NCBI RefSeq assembly: GCF_001039355.2
Contig: NW_019773513.1
Span: forward strand, 710,245 to 774,244
Source of the DNA: Lingula anatina
Lineage: Eukaryota; Brachiopoda; Lingulata; Lingulida; Lingulidae
Length of the DNA: 64,000 nt
Direction: 5' to 3'
Below, one piece after another: positions 23,579-36,808 of the stretch. The notes under the pieces were generated by a model, which saw only the letters and a program-made list of their open reading frames with translations, did no database searches and was not told where the DNA came from. Each line of letters starts with the position of its first letter. Position 1 is the stretch's first letter. Position numbers and translations under genes: made by a program.

Positions 23579-25202
23579 GTTTTAAGGAAAAGAGAAACTC
23601 GTTTAAAAGCAGTTGCAGTCAATTCAAGTGCAAGGCTTCATGTGGTTGCCTGGTCTTTGCGATGTGTTTCCCTCCCTTTTATGAGAACATCTCACAAGAG
23701 GCATGAAAGGATCAGCCCAACTGCTTCAATGAATGACAAGACCGTCAGAATAACTCAATATCAGCACCTTTTCTCCTCCAGCTAGTCTTCAAGCTCCCTT
23801 TCAAGAAAATGGAAAGATGTCCTGATCTGAGAGAATAAAAGCGATGGAAAAAATCGGAATGGTCCGACCGGCTCCCACGATATTATTTTCGACCCCCACG
23901 GCAAAACTAATACAGCGTGTCCGGCTCTGTGTAATCTTAATCGGAGCCGACTCACTTGTGGTCCATGTCAAGATGTACGTGTATCAGAATCAATTAATCT
24001 TCATTTATTTTTACAAATTCCCGTCGATCAAAGTTTGATCGTGCCACACACGACGCACTTGGAAACGGAACCAGAACTCAAACAATCGGTTTTTTAGAAA
24101 CTTGTAGAGGTTTGGAAGAAGCCCTGAAAGCATTTTGGTTACCCAAACAAGTAAACAAAGTTACCGTTATTTTGGACAATGATAGATGTACAATTTATTA
24201 ATTTTCTTCGGTTTTTTAAGGGGGTATGTCAAACATTGGTCGCAAACAGCTACATGTACAAGTGGAGGCCCTTAAAAGATGCACAAGTACATCAATAATA
24301 ACACGTCACGATACGTAAGATCTTTCCACCGGAAAATATCTATGGACCAATGTTTCTTTACAGGAATCATGCATTTACAATCATGAAAGGAGTAGGACCT
24401 ATTGATCTTTTCTGTATTTTACCTAATTGGTTTTCAAACGCACTTTTCCGCACCTTTTCCATGCTTTCCTATGTTCCTAGTAAAGAGGAAATTTACTGTT
24501 TTCACACACACAAATAAGAATAAGAGAAAACAGAAAAGAGGACGTTGGTGTTAGTGTTTTCAAATGCAAACTGCCGTCTCTAAGACACTGAAATTGATTA
24601 AATTATCCATATAAGAGGGGCCAGGTCAGGTCAGGACGTGGAGGCTGACACGTGTCCCTGCATATCGCACGAGCGTATAGCTGTAATTATATTTGATACC
24701 AGATTTTTAAAGAAATATTTACCGTGTAAAATATCGCAATTTGGGGATAGGAGAATAGTGACATTCCATGGTCTGTCGAATACGGGTACATAAGTGTGCC
24801 TTTGGTAAGCTTCAGCGTCTGCTTTATTTAACGCATTGAAAGCATATTGCGAAAAAGGAGCTCACGTGCTGGACGCCAGTGGTTTTATGTCTTAATGAAA
24901 AACATTTCTTTAAAATCCATATCAATAAACGTCACATCATGAAAAAAGTAACAGAAATTGCAAATATGTTGGCCAAATATTAGAGAAACAAATCATTCGT
25001 AATTACAGATAAGCCCTTTGAAGAATGTATTTACGTTAAGTAGCTACATATTGAATTGATTTTCTCTTTGGATTTCAAAGAAAATTAAGTTATGAAACGG
25101 CAACGATATATCCTTCAAGTGGCGCAATCCACTGAAGAGAGTATTGAGGTAGGTGCGAAACTGCTCATTGCGCAAGTCAATATCGAACCTTTGAGTTAAC
25201 GT
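23579..25202. other. Intergenic region between channel B and a minus-strand GPCR
   Basis: About 1.6 kb containing the 5' flank of channel B and the 3' flank of the GPCR gene that ends at 25203. I see no supported exon, RNA gene or tandem repeat. Confidence 0.4.
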
Positions 25203-28200
25203 TTATGCACTGAATAAACTTTCTAACTGGAGTGGCTGTTGGTGTTCATCTTCATCGTCAACCTTCTTAAACTGCGCCCCCAGTTTCTGGAACAAAACTT
25301 GACACCGATTTCTGAACGGTCTGTTCGTTATGAAGAAGATGGCGCAGTTCACGCTGGCGTGAGTGTGTGCCAGGACGTTGACTGTCATGTGCAGGTGAAA
25401 TGGCATCTGGTCTTCAAAATCCAGCGTGACGACGACGCCATAAGGAATCCAACAAACGGCAAACACTAAGTAGACGACGATCAGTGACCGCACTAACTTA
25501 ATGCTTTTTAAAAAGTTACTGGTCCCGTGAATATCCGTGCTCGCGTGCGTGCGAGCATGTTGTGCGACATTTCGCTTGGCTGTCCTTATCTTTGAAAATA
25601 TTTTGTAATAACATACGCCTATGACGACCAAGGTGAGGCCAAGAAGAGCGTTTACTACCAAGATGTTGTAAGCTAAATTTGCAGTTCGGTCCCAGGTGCA
25701 AACGCATTTTTTCTTGTCGAAAGTGTATCCGCCCCAAAAGAAATTAGGCATCCCGCAAATGGCCGCCATTAGCCATATTCCTAACATGATTGCTTTTGTA
25801 GACCAACTTGTATACACGGTTCTGTAAAAATGATTCTTACACGTATAGATATATCTGAAAGAGAAAAAAAAACATGACGGTTCATTGTATAATTCATGCT
25901 AACAGTGGTGCCTCCTCTCTTCGTTTAATTGAGATCAGTAGAACAATACAAAGTTTCGAAATGATGGTCATTGAACGGCATGTTTGTTTGACTCGTAAAC
26001 TCAGGGTGAAATAGCATCCAAAATTGGATTTTTCTCCACAACTACACGTATTTTGTTATTTTTCAAAGCAGATATTTCGGCGATTATATTACCATGGCCT
26101 GGAAGTAATCCCTCCCTCCCCCTCCCCCACCCCCGCCGCCCCCACCTGGGTCTGTAGAGTACACAGTGATGTACTCGGTAGCAACCCCCACCCCCACTCT
26201 CCACCCTCCGTCACCAATACCCACAACGTACGGCTGAATTTGAATTGAAGCTCGGTTAATTCTTGTGACATATTCTTTGCCTTTTATATGTGTGGAGAGT
26301 TTGCAGACTAAAAAACCTATCCATTTCAGGATAAAAAACAGTTTCTGCCGAATGCGGGTGACATAGAACCACCAATATATTCAAGATTAAGGTGCTTTCA
26401 AAGAGGGGAGGGGTCTTTTGTCCGTTAAAGTGGATCTTCTATTATCATACTATGTACCTAGTTCAAATGTTAACCCATTTCTTGACAAAAAAGTGCGGTT
26501 CGTTCGAACCCCCGAACCCCCCGATGGGGTTCTGGTTTTTGATAAGGAAAGTGCGCTGGTTGTACAACTGTATTCAAGGGACGTATACGAGTGGCGAAAT
26601 TACTTTAAAACCCATCGTTTACAATATGTGCAAACACAATCAGCCACAGCGCCATTGTGCTTGCGAATACCCAACTGCAGTATTAATCAGAATGCAACTG
26701 AGAATAAGAAATATGAATATAAAATAAAAGATTAATACAGCTGCAGGGCTATCTTAAGTGTAACGGTGAAAATATTTATGTCTGATTTTGTAAAACGTAA
26801 CTGGAGCACATTACTGTTTCATAAAAGACTGCAAACGATAATAGAAGATATATGGCACTACATGTACCTGTTCACGGCGATGCAGGCTATGGTGAAAAAG
26901 GACGCAAAGCACAAAGGCAAGCACGCTGCGGCAACAGTTGTACACAACCATCTGTGGACCGTGAAGAACTCCTCTCCATGCGTGGCAGCTGAAAGACAAT
27001 ACGAAACACATACGTAAAGTCCGTCTGTGAAAATAAGAAAACTGCGGTTCTGAAACCATTCCCATTGGCATGTCTCAATGCTGTGCAACTAGTTACAAGA
27101 TAAGACTCTGACTACACTCTACCAGGGTACAGTATGGGTTTTCACTCGATATTCGGGGATATGTCTCTGGCTTAAGATGACAATTTTTTCTGCACAGTAT
27201 AGTAATTATAAGTCATTCATTCAAAATAACTCAAATTTGATCGTTTGATCCAATTGCAGCAATTTAAACTGTCTTTTTGGTTTTATTTTGAAAATGATAT
27301 ATTGCATGTAGGAAAGAAATTGTAAGTGGGGCTAAGCATTAATTCCCACCCTCTTGCTTTCTGCGTTTATGGCCGCTTTGATTGAAAAAACTGCGAGGGT
27401 GTGTATGGGGGGGGGGCTGGAGGGGGGGGGGTTCGTGAAGGGGGGCTGAGGAGGATCAGAGGCTCTTTTGCGTATGTAACAGAGCAAGTGCGTTTCATCT
27501 CCTCTCCTGCAATCGTTGGTTGTTTTGAATTGAATGATATATAGTTTATTCCTGTGTTGCCATAGCTAGGTACATGTAAAATGGGCAAATAGATAATTGT
27601 TGGCATTTTGATCATTACACCTCATGTTTTTTCTGCATTGGTCTTGAATGATTATCATTTGGAACTGACGTTTGACGCTCCCTTTTTCCTTCAATCGACA
27701 AACAATGGTCGTTTTTATGGATCATTTGATCACTAACTGTTTCATGTCTGATGAAATATCACGGTGATGTAGTGTATCAACGTACGTGAAGTAGGGGCCT
27801 ATGCCATTTTATCAAGTGGTGCGTCATTATTGCGCGGTAATTGGCGCTTTGACAATAATGTAAGGCTTTTTATTTTCAAGATGCACTTCATGCATATACT
27901 TAAGACACTTAAAATACAGCAAAAGTGAACTTTTGCATGAGGTATGTTATATACCTATTTCTCTAACGGGCGTCTTTTCTTTTGCTGATTAACAGCAAGT
28001 TACAGCATGTATATGTAAAACTTTACCATTATCAAGCACCATTATCGGCGATTTTATCGGCTTTTATGTGTGTAGTTGTAAACATAGTCGGGTATTTAAT
28101 CCTCTCTAAGATTATGTTAAGAAAACTGCCTCAACATGGTAAAGATCATTATATCAACCTACTTACGCGCAACCTGATCCATGTTTAAAATATAGTCATG

Positions 28201-29409
28201 GCGCAAATATGATCTACTTTCCATCTTTACAATGAACCCATTCTTCTATGTGTTGTGACTGGTAGACGAAAAATTAATATATAATTATTTCTATGATGTC
28301 TGCTAACTATCAGCATTGATAATTATAAATACCCATACGGTCATGAAATTTAGGCGCTTATAGAAGTTCAGGAGAGAATTAATTATGACATGTTGTATGC
28401 ATAGTCAAAACATTCACGCAATGACAGACACTTTCAAACGGGAATGAAGTGAATACGTGTTCTTAAATTTTGAAATAAAGGAGTTTTACAACAATCTTCC
28501 GCTTTTAATAGACTGTCCAAAGAACATCTGATATCATTAACATACAAAAGCATATATAGGAAACGAAACCATTTCATTAATAATCGCATCGCTAACGTAT
28601 TCAATGACTCAATTATAACCATGCGGACAGGAAACACATAAAAACGCAGGAAATGGAGTCTCAATGAAAATTAGCAAAAGAATCAATGCAAACCTTTTAG
28701 TTTGCCAAACCCCTGAATAGAAGTGGAGAGTAAGAAGTGACGAACCAATAGACTTCGACAGTCATTACTTCACAAAATTGCAGCGGGCTCATTTCTTTAT
28801 TTTCGTAATGCGACAATTAAAATCCCAATTAGTCTCTGAGGGCCCATTATGCCTATGCAATAATCCCATGGGGAAAAAGACTACATGTCTATCCTTCTTT
28901 GACAAAAAACCAACTGAACAAAAAAATATCCATTAGAGCCTCCTTGATTTTACAAATATGAGCAAAAATCAAAATGGCAAAAACCTTTGGACATTGCTGG
29001 CTTTATTTTCTGCCTCTACTTCGCTCAAGCTACCCTCTGATAGGGGCTCTGTAGTTTTACACAAAACTGAATGAGTTTTTTTTTAATTGTGTTACAAAAT
29101 ACAGAGACCCCTATAGGACGGTAGGCACAAGCTACCGGTGTAGAAATCCCACCCTCCTGAATTTTGTTATTATTATTATTATTTTATTATTATTTTTTTT
29201 GTATCTCGACAGTTGACCATTAGGAGGGTGTGTGCTGACCCGGATTGTATATGGAACATACATGTTCTAATCATCTTTTTTTTTATTGCATATCTCAAAA
29301 AAGTACAGATCTCAACAAAAAAAAATACAAAATTGATAAATAACTAAATAAAAATCACTCTCACTCACTCTCTCACTCACTCACTCACAAAGAGACACTC
29401 AGTCATTTG

Positions 29410-29495
<86 letters not shown>

Positions 29496-32245
29496 TGTAT
29501 CATTTACAATATGTGTCAACAACGATATGATATGTTCTAATCATCTTGATAAAAAAAATCAATAGCTCACTAACTTTGCTGATACGGTGTTTTGGGACGG
29601 GATTCGGCGTTATTTTTTATTTGCATGCACCCCATTTTGATGGTCATTTTTCCTAATGCAAAATTCATCATCTACTAGTTCGCTAATACACGTTTTTTGC
29701 AGCGGCAGGAAACTACTTAAAACTACAGGAAACAACTTATAACTACATGTACATTTGTACCTTTCTTAATTCATCTTCCTGTATTCTTTTGTAATTATTA
29801 ATGTTCAATGTTAAGTAGTTTTTTACAATTGCAAACTTTAAACTATCCCAAACCTATTGGGTTCTCCAAAAATGATGATAACGGGAATTAATCATGTTGG
29901 TTAATGACGCTTTATATTGCACTGTGATTTGTTTGCCTTTTGAATGGCGGCGCTGCACAGTTGGTTGACATTCACGTAGAAATGCTCCGTAGACCGCAGT
30001 AGCGGGAGGGCATTATACATAATGTAAAACTATACCACTGCTTTTTACCATGAGATAACAGAGTTCGTCATTTAGTCGCAAAATCAAAAAGGTTGTGTGC
30101 AGAACGTAGATTCAAAGCGCATAAGGCAAATACAATGCACTGGTAAAGGCACTGTCACACTTAACGTATAGCACTAACGCATGAAACAAATTGCCCATAC
30201 GCAAACCTTACGTCGAACAAGCCTCGAGTACGCAAACAAACTTTGGTGTACGAATACCCGCAGGCAAATATATTTATGAGCAATACCGTATGCTGCTTTT
30301 GTCTCCATTCTATTACGCTGGAAACAGGGTGATTTCTTACACTGTGTGCGTATAATCAACGTATAATCGACATACACTATTCATACGTTACCCTTTACGT
30401 TAGGTGTGCCAGAGGCTTAATATTGGAATGAATGCCAAAGGTTCGTGCACGAGGCTCGTCTTCAGTGTCATTTATTGAAAGCTTCGTGTTTTGATAATGT
30501 CACTTTTATTTTTCTCGACGTGATGAACACCGCTCTATCTGTCTTTGACGTTACAACTTTAGAAGCTCTATATATACAGTGTATAAATATTCAGTTTAAA
30601 ACCCAACATGTATTTTCGAGGAAATTTACGGACTAGGTGCCTTATCCCGATATTCCAGTGATGTTAAATTAAGTCATTACTTTCAAGTGACTGATGCTCA
30701 TGTCAGTTAATGCATACCCGTTAGCTGGTATTATCACTTTAATTAAAGCCGACTACGGAAAGGGGGCACTTGGAAACGAATGAGTTTCAAGATTGGGTTG
30801 GAAGTGTAACAAAGCGTTCGGCATTGGAATAGGTTATAATGTATACCCAAGAGGAATAACCTGTAGATGGAGGGTTACATGCATTAAGGATTTAGAATAT
30901 TTCTTAGAAGCCATACCATTAAACAGCGAGGTTTATACTAAAAGTAATTGATTTTCACAAATGTGACTGTACTGTTATCAGTGAACACATTGCTGTATTT
31001 AATGTTAAGAAAATGAAATGACTTTCTCTATCAAGGACATAAATCTTTGTAAAGTGTTGTCCAAGTTCTAAGACAGCAGTCAGCACGCTGTCAAGATGTA
31101 TCGATAATTAATAACGTGTTCAGCATCTCTTGGCGTCTAATTCATTTCCCAGAGTGGCTTGTTAATATGCCCTAAGCAATTTTGCTTCCATTTTAAGCCA
31201 CAAATGAGGGTAGTCCACGCGTCTATCAGAGATGGCAACATACCAAGCTACTAAAGGAGGAAAACTCTACCCGTCCTTTACCTAACAAGGAGTTACTTGT
31301 GATTTTGGACATCTCATAGAAAATACGACACCCCTCTCTCTCTCATACGGAGAGCAATAGTACATGTACCACAGTCATCAGAATCTATTCAATTCTAGAT
31401 CTACTCATTGAAACAGGTGTGAAAAGGTGTGTATGCATCGATTTTGATGGTGCATCTTAAATAAAGTAAAATGATTCCCACTGCGTTTCTTGCAAACAGA
31501 CTTTTCAATAGATACCATTGAAAACACATAGATTTCTATGATTCCCATATGTCGATTTTATGATATTTCTATTTTATATTGTCTAATTTTATTTTTTAAA
31601 ATTATATTATATTATATTATATTATATTATATTATATTATATTATACACTACTTTACACCAGTTGCACAAGATATTGTGTTGGTCTAATACAGCAATAAA
31701 CAAATGGCTCACTGGCACTTTTTAACAACTTTTTTAATTAGGGTATGGTTTCTAAGAAGGAAATGCTTCAGGTGCTTATATAGGCGACTGAAGCACAGCG
31801 TTTAAAATTCTGGTGGTGCTCATTGTAAGAAATCGCCCTTTTGTGATAATTACGGTTATAAGAAAACGTCTCTTCTTTCAAACATGTAACTACGGCCATT
31901 TTTAGTAAACACACTTTAATAAAGAACATATTTTCAACTTTGGTACCAGAACTCACCTACGATCATGAACGGATTCATCAGTCCAGAAACGCAGAGGTCC
32001 GAAATCGCCAAATTCATCAGAAACTCGCTGCCGATTTTGTTGCACTTCTTCCTGATATCATAAGCAAGGACGCCAATGATAACGCTGTTGCTTACGACTC
32101 CCACGACCACCAGAATTGCCACATAGCCGACGTACAATGCTCCAGAGACGGGGTTAGTCTCGATTAAAGGCGGTGTGAAGTTGGTCAACGATGGTTGAGA
32201 GTCTCCCAGATTCAAAGACGTTGAGTTTAGACCCAGGTGCGCCAT
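25203..32245 (-). CDS. Class A (rhodopsin-like) GPCR, three exons, 353 aa
   Basis: Three minus-strand exons join into a complete receptor: 32245-31957, 26988-26868 and 25854-25203. Donors are gtgagt and gtacat; both acceptors are ctttcag. Phases 1 and 2 match, and the second junction completes the NRY codon for Arg. Exon 1 encodes an N-glycosylatable N-terminus (NST, NFT), TM1 (GALYVGYVAILVVVGVVSNS) and TM2 (NLAISDLCVSGLMNPFMIV). Exon 2 encodes TM3 with C-terminal IAVNRY. Exon 3 encodes TM4-TM7, with CWIPYG in TM6. TM7 carries NCAIF where most receptors have NPxxY. NRY in place of DRY and the sequence after it resemble melatonin-receptor, Tre1 and GPR84-type receptors. Ligand unknown. The initiator Met at 32245 is followed within about 40 residues by TM1, a normal N-terminal length. 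Confidence 0.9.
26100..26215. repeat. C-rich low-complexity tract in GPCR intron 2
   Basis: Two C-rich blocks (tccctccccctcccccaccc and acccccacccccactc) flank unique sequence inside the intron between GPCR exons 2 and 3. Frames across them are not genes. Confidence 0.5.
29412..29491. repeat. AT dinucleotide microsatellite (about 40 units)
   Basis: A pure at/ta run of about 80 bp in the first intron of the minus-strand GPCR. Perfect arrays of this length can extrude cruciforms and are often length-polymorphic. Confidence 0.95.
31601..31645. repeat. ATATT pentanucleotide microsatellite
   Basis: About nine tandem attat units, close to GPCR exon 1 (which ends at 31957). Confidence 0.9.
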
Positions 32246-35200
32246 CGTCTATCTCACTTGTTGACAGTGGCGCTACAAACTACAAATGCGGCCGCAAGCG
32301 TGTTGTGGCAGATGCTAGCTAAAAAACATTCACACGCATGATGGTGGTGACTGTGACGTGTTATATGGCCTCTACGTTGATGCCATCGCGTCTTTTTCTT
32401 AAGTAAGATGTTTAACGAACAGACACATACCGTACTACCTAAATATAGGCTTAGTAGCTACGTGAGAGTCGTCAAAAAACGCACGACACTCCTGTGGCCT
32501 CTCGACCTTCTAGGAATAGCTGAGAACCTGATACACAGCTAATACGTTAATGAATTATACCACAAGCAAAGTGCACTTTCTTGTCACGCTTTCATAAACT
32601 GTTTTGTTTATTTCCGCTATAATTGACTTTTATGGTTGGTCTCATAACCTCTCAGAACAGCAATGGTCGCATTTTCAATCGCGTTGTGACAGGGTAAATA
32701 AGGACGTGCATTTCCAGCAGGCCGTATAAACACTTCGTCACTTCAAGGTAACTGCCGATGTAAAGAAAATGAGCGTCCGTGAAACAGAGTCCCCGCCCCT
32801 CCTTATGTTTCGTACAGGTTAAGGTTATTCTGACGAAAGTGGGTCAAAATCTTGAACTGGATTTACCTTTGGATTATTCAAATCAACGGATACCGTATCA
32901 CTCGTATCTTAGGGGACTCTAGATGACAACGGATGTCACGTGGCATTACATTCCCTATGATTAGAAATAGTAATCAACCGTACTGCTGATGGAATGCTTA
33001 CCAAATAGCGTCGTCTTCACTTAACTGGAAACGTGGCCATTAGATCTATAGATAACCGTAGGTGGGTTGCTGTTGCTTTTCATAATTTCCATATGCATTA
33101 GTAGGCTTAATGCACTATGCAATCTAACATGTATTTTGACGTGAGTGGTTAGCTTGAAAAATTGACCACCTCGTGACACGGTGCACGGAACGCTGCACGT
33201 GACGTATGTCTATAACCACATGAAAGCAAAGTGTGATATGGAACGTGCATACCCGCGCATGCACTGTAACTGGGTTGCTTCTAAAGTTTATTTAATATGT
33301 TCAATTCCTTAACTTTACTCAGTTTCTTCTTAATACAACCAATATACTGACCTTTAAGAATAAAAAAGACGTTCTTGTCATAAGACATATCTTTGTGTAT
33401 CGCTATGGGGATTTTGTAAAGAATAGTATACCCCGGTACAGTGCACATGCATTTGATTCTGGTGACTGTAACAAACATCTTGTATATGGCACCTATTTGT
33501 AGGGGGGAGAGGGTCTAGTAAGAACACAGGGTAAGCCGGCCAGTCGTCTTTTTATATAAAAGTGCTTAACTCAGATGACTTGCCCCGGTCTATCCTATCC
33601 ATTGGCAACGACAGTGTGTTTATTTAACTTATACCTTTCTTTATTCAATTTAAAGACTCCATTTATCTTAGTGCACGTCTAATGGTGTTTCTGCACCCGT
33701 ATTATAAGTGACCTCAATAATATTGAAGAACGCACGCAAAAGCCCAGAGCAGAGTATCGATACTAACAGAAGTGATGATGATGATTAGGGTTGGATCCTT
33801 CAAAGAATTGAAGTCGGAAGACTAAAATATTTAGCTAGCCTACTTAAATTTGGTCCAATATCAAGTAGTCCTCAAAAATAAAATGCCATTGAACGCTCTT
33901 ACTTTCTGTTAAGTAGGACCCAAATCCTAGCTGTAAAGTAGGCTATATGGCATCATGTAAGACGATTTCTACTGATTTATCTTTGGTCAAAACAGTCTAA
34001 TGTTTCCAGTGTATGTGATAGAAAACAACTTACAAACGCAAGTTATTTGGCGACACCGGCCCTTGTCTCCAACGGAGGAATGAATATTCCATGGCCAGTA
34101 ATGGAAGAGAAAATGTCGCACCTTTTTGGGGCTACAAATCTTTCGACTACAGTTGTTTGGAACGTCCCTTTGGTTAACCAATATTTTGGTCACTGCCTCT
34201 TTGCAATCCCACAAATTAAAATATGTGAACTATTTATTAGAAAAGTATATATTAATGCATTTTTCTTTTCAGGCCTAAGCATAAGGTAAATGTTGTTACT
34301 CAACATTATTCAGTGTTAACTACTAAATTATACCCTCTACCAGGGCCACAGATCACTAGATATTAACAGATATCTGTATATATGTGACTAATGTTTGTAT
34401 TGTGACCCTGTGCTCACATCTCAACTATGATTACATGGCTGCTAATTATTTGAATAACTTCCTTTTACTAATACTTTCGAGCGTTTTAGTCGTGTACCTG
34501 TAGATCGCAGACTCAAATGTTTTTGTGGCGTTGAACTTCTTATGGACAGAGAAGCCATGAATGACGGCAATTCCAGATATCCATTTTGTTTACCATGAGG
34601 TTTCGCGAAGCCTATCACGGTCTCAGAACCATCCAACCTTCCAGTAAAACGGTAACAGAAACAGAATCTAATTTCCTTCTACTAATTGTGACTGGAATTC
34701 CCTCTTTTGTGATTAGGAAACCAGCTAGGCTTCATTCCATGATCAATTACGGATATTGCCTATTGTTTTTTCTCTCTCTTTCTCTCAAGCTCTCTGAAAA
34801 AGCTAGTCGCGTGTTTCACCAACTGGCAAATTCAGTGTTGCTAATGATTATGAAGATGTTTGTATTGGGTAATGAAATTAAGCTACAATGACATTTGCAG
34901 GTACTCTGTCTTATTCTGCCTAAATGAAAGAATGAATAGGACAAATGATAAAATTTTCAGCATTTTTTTTTTTTTTTTTTTTTTTTTGGTGCGTATTACA
35001 TTTCAGAATAAATGATCTTCTTCTTCTATCATAAATCCACATAGCCCTGGTCTTTCAATTCATACACAACACTGCAGCTATAAGCTAGTTTTCACTCCTA
35101 GATTCTGGAAACTTTGCATTAACTGTTCAATAATAGGTCAACCCTTTTATCCCAATGGCACTGTTACATTACATCCATGACATTATATCTGTTACATGAT

Positions 35201-36766
35201 AATCCATCAATTTATCTGTCACGTAACAATTATTTAATCTCACAGAAAACAATTAGGCTTTGGCCACACGTATCTTCCCCCTTGTTTAATTGCTGGAACT
35301 TCATTTTCACTTTTTACTCATACTACTTAGCCGCATCCATCGGCACTTCACATTGGAAGGCACATATGTCAAATCTGAATTAAAAAAAAAGAGTGCCACC
35401 TTGGTCTTCGTTTTGTATTCGCGGCATTTATCAATTATCTTGAACGTTCCTGCCAGTGTATTTTAAGGCATCTCCCACATACATGCTGCGGATGACCGCA
35501 ACACACGCCGTCTGTGGTTCTATCGAAATGCTCATCAGACTACCAGTAAATTGCTCCTAATTTATCTCACCGTTAATGGCACGAATACGTCTTTACAATA
35601 CTTTTGACAGATTGTGGACCCTAGTGTAAATATCATCATAGAAATCACAAACAGGTCCATTGCCTTGTCTATTCAATGGTTAGTCACTCCTCAAAAAAGA
35701 AAGAAAAGACCAGAAGAAAAGAAAAGCAATATGGAAGGTGTTAGGCCGTGATCATATATCAATACAATTAAAACAATTGGGTTGAAAGGGTGCGACAACC
35801 AGACAAAAATAAATCGCTTTTTGCTTTCAATCATTAGCCATAAACACTCTAAATGATGGATACACGTACAAAATGGATGCTGGGGGACGTCGACTGTAAG
35901 CTGGATCTTCCTTTGAGTTGATGGAAGGCTAGGATCCAACAAAACCCTGCCTACAGGCCTAGCAAGAGGCGAAACCCGTGCGGCACAGTATACATAAAAT
36001 TCAGTACAAGGATTTGACGACATGCCCACAAACCTTCACAAGCAATGCGCACGAATGCAAACAATTCTGAAACAATTCACTATAGGACGTGATCGAGAGA
36101 AAGCACATTCATGAGATACAGCGATAAACCCCGCTTAATCATATCTTAATACTGAACAAAGCGTTCAATTGATTGCCATTTCTAACAAAAGAATTCATTA
36201 TCATCCTATAATGTCTGCGGATAATTACCGTACCGATAAGCCCCACCTTTTTCATCATCTGACTGAATGCGAAACGAGTGTGAAATTGTTCAGATACGTG
36301 GAAAAGCACTTTTTTGTTGCCATCTAACGTACAATTGACGACATATCACGAATGCTGCCTTCAGAGTTAGTTGTTCATTATAAAATGTATAATTATAAAT
36401 CAAATATATCATAGGATTCTAACTCTGAACGGTGCTCATTTCCCATAACTATATGTTTGACCTACGTCCCTAGTGCAAAATACAAAGATAAGAGGGCACG
36501 AAGCGTTGCTTCTTCAGAAAAAAATGTCGGATTTTTTGAAGGAGTTCATCATTCTAAGGTTAAATAGCTTATCACTAACTCTCGGGTACACGAAATCAAC
36601 GTTGGTTAGCCGTCGCAGCCACTGCGAAGTCCTCTAGATTTAGCTTAGATTTATCATTACTTTTGGAATGGAATTTGGCCACAGTCCCATGAGGGGATTC
36701 TGTAAACTGACTCCTAAGGATCTTGCAGTCGGCTTCATAATCGGCATTAGTATTATTATTATTTTT

Positions 36767-36808
<42 letters not shown>

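Larger units (their letters stand above)
26989..31956. other. Large first intron of the minus-strand GPCR
   Basis: About 5 kb between GPCR exons 1 and 2. It holds G-rich (27406-27445), AT (29412-29491) and ATATT (31601-31645) tracts but no exon, RNA gene or transposon protein that I can support. Confidence 0.6.

Noticed and set aside
34047-36029. Short frames at 34047-34289, 34442-34636 and 35691-36029
   Set aside because: No recognisable domains, no consistent splice sites, and isolated in intergenic AT-rich DNA.
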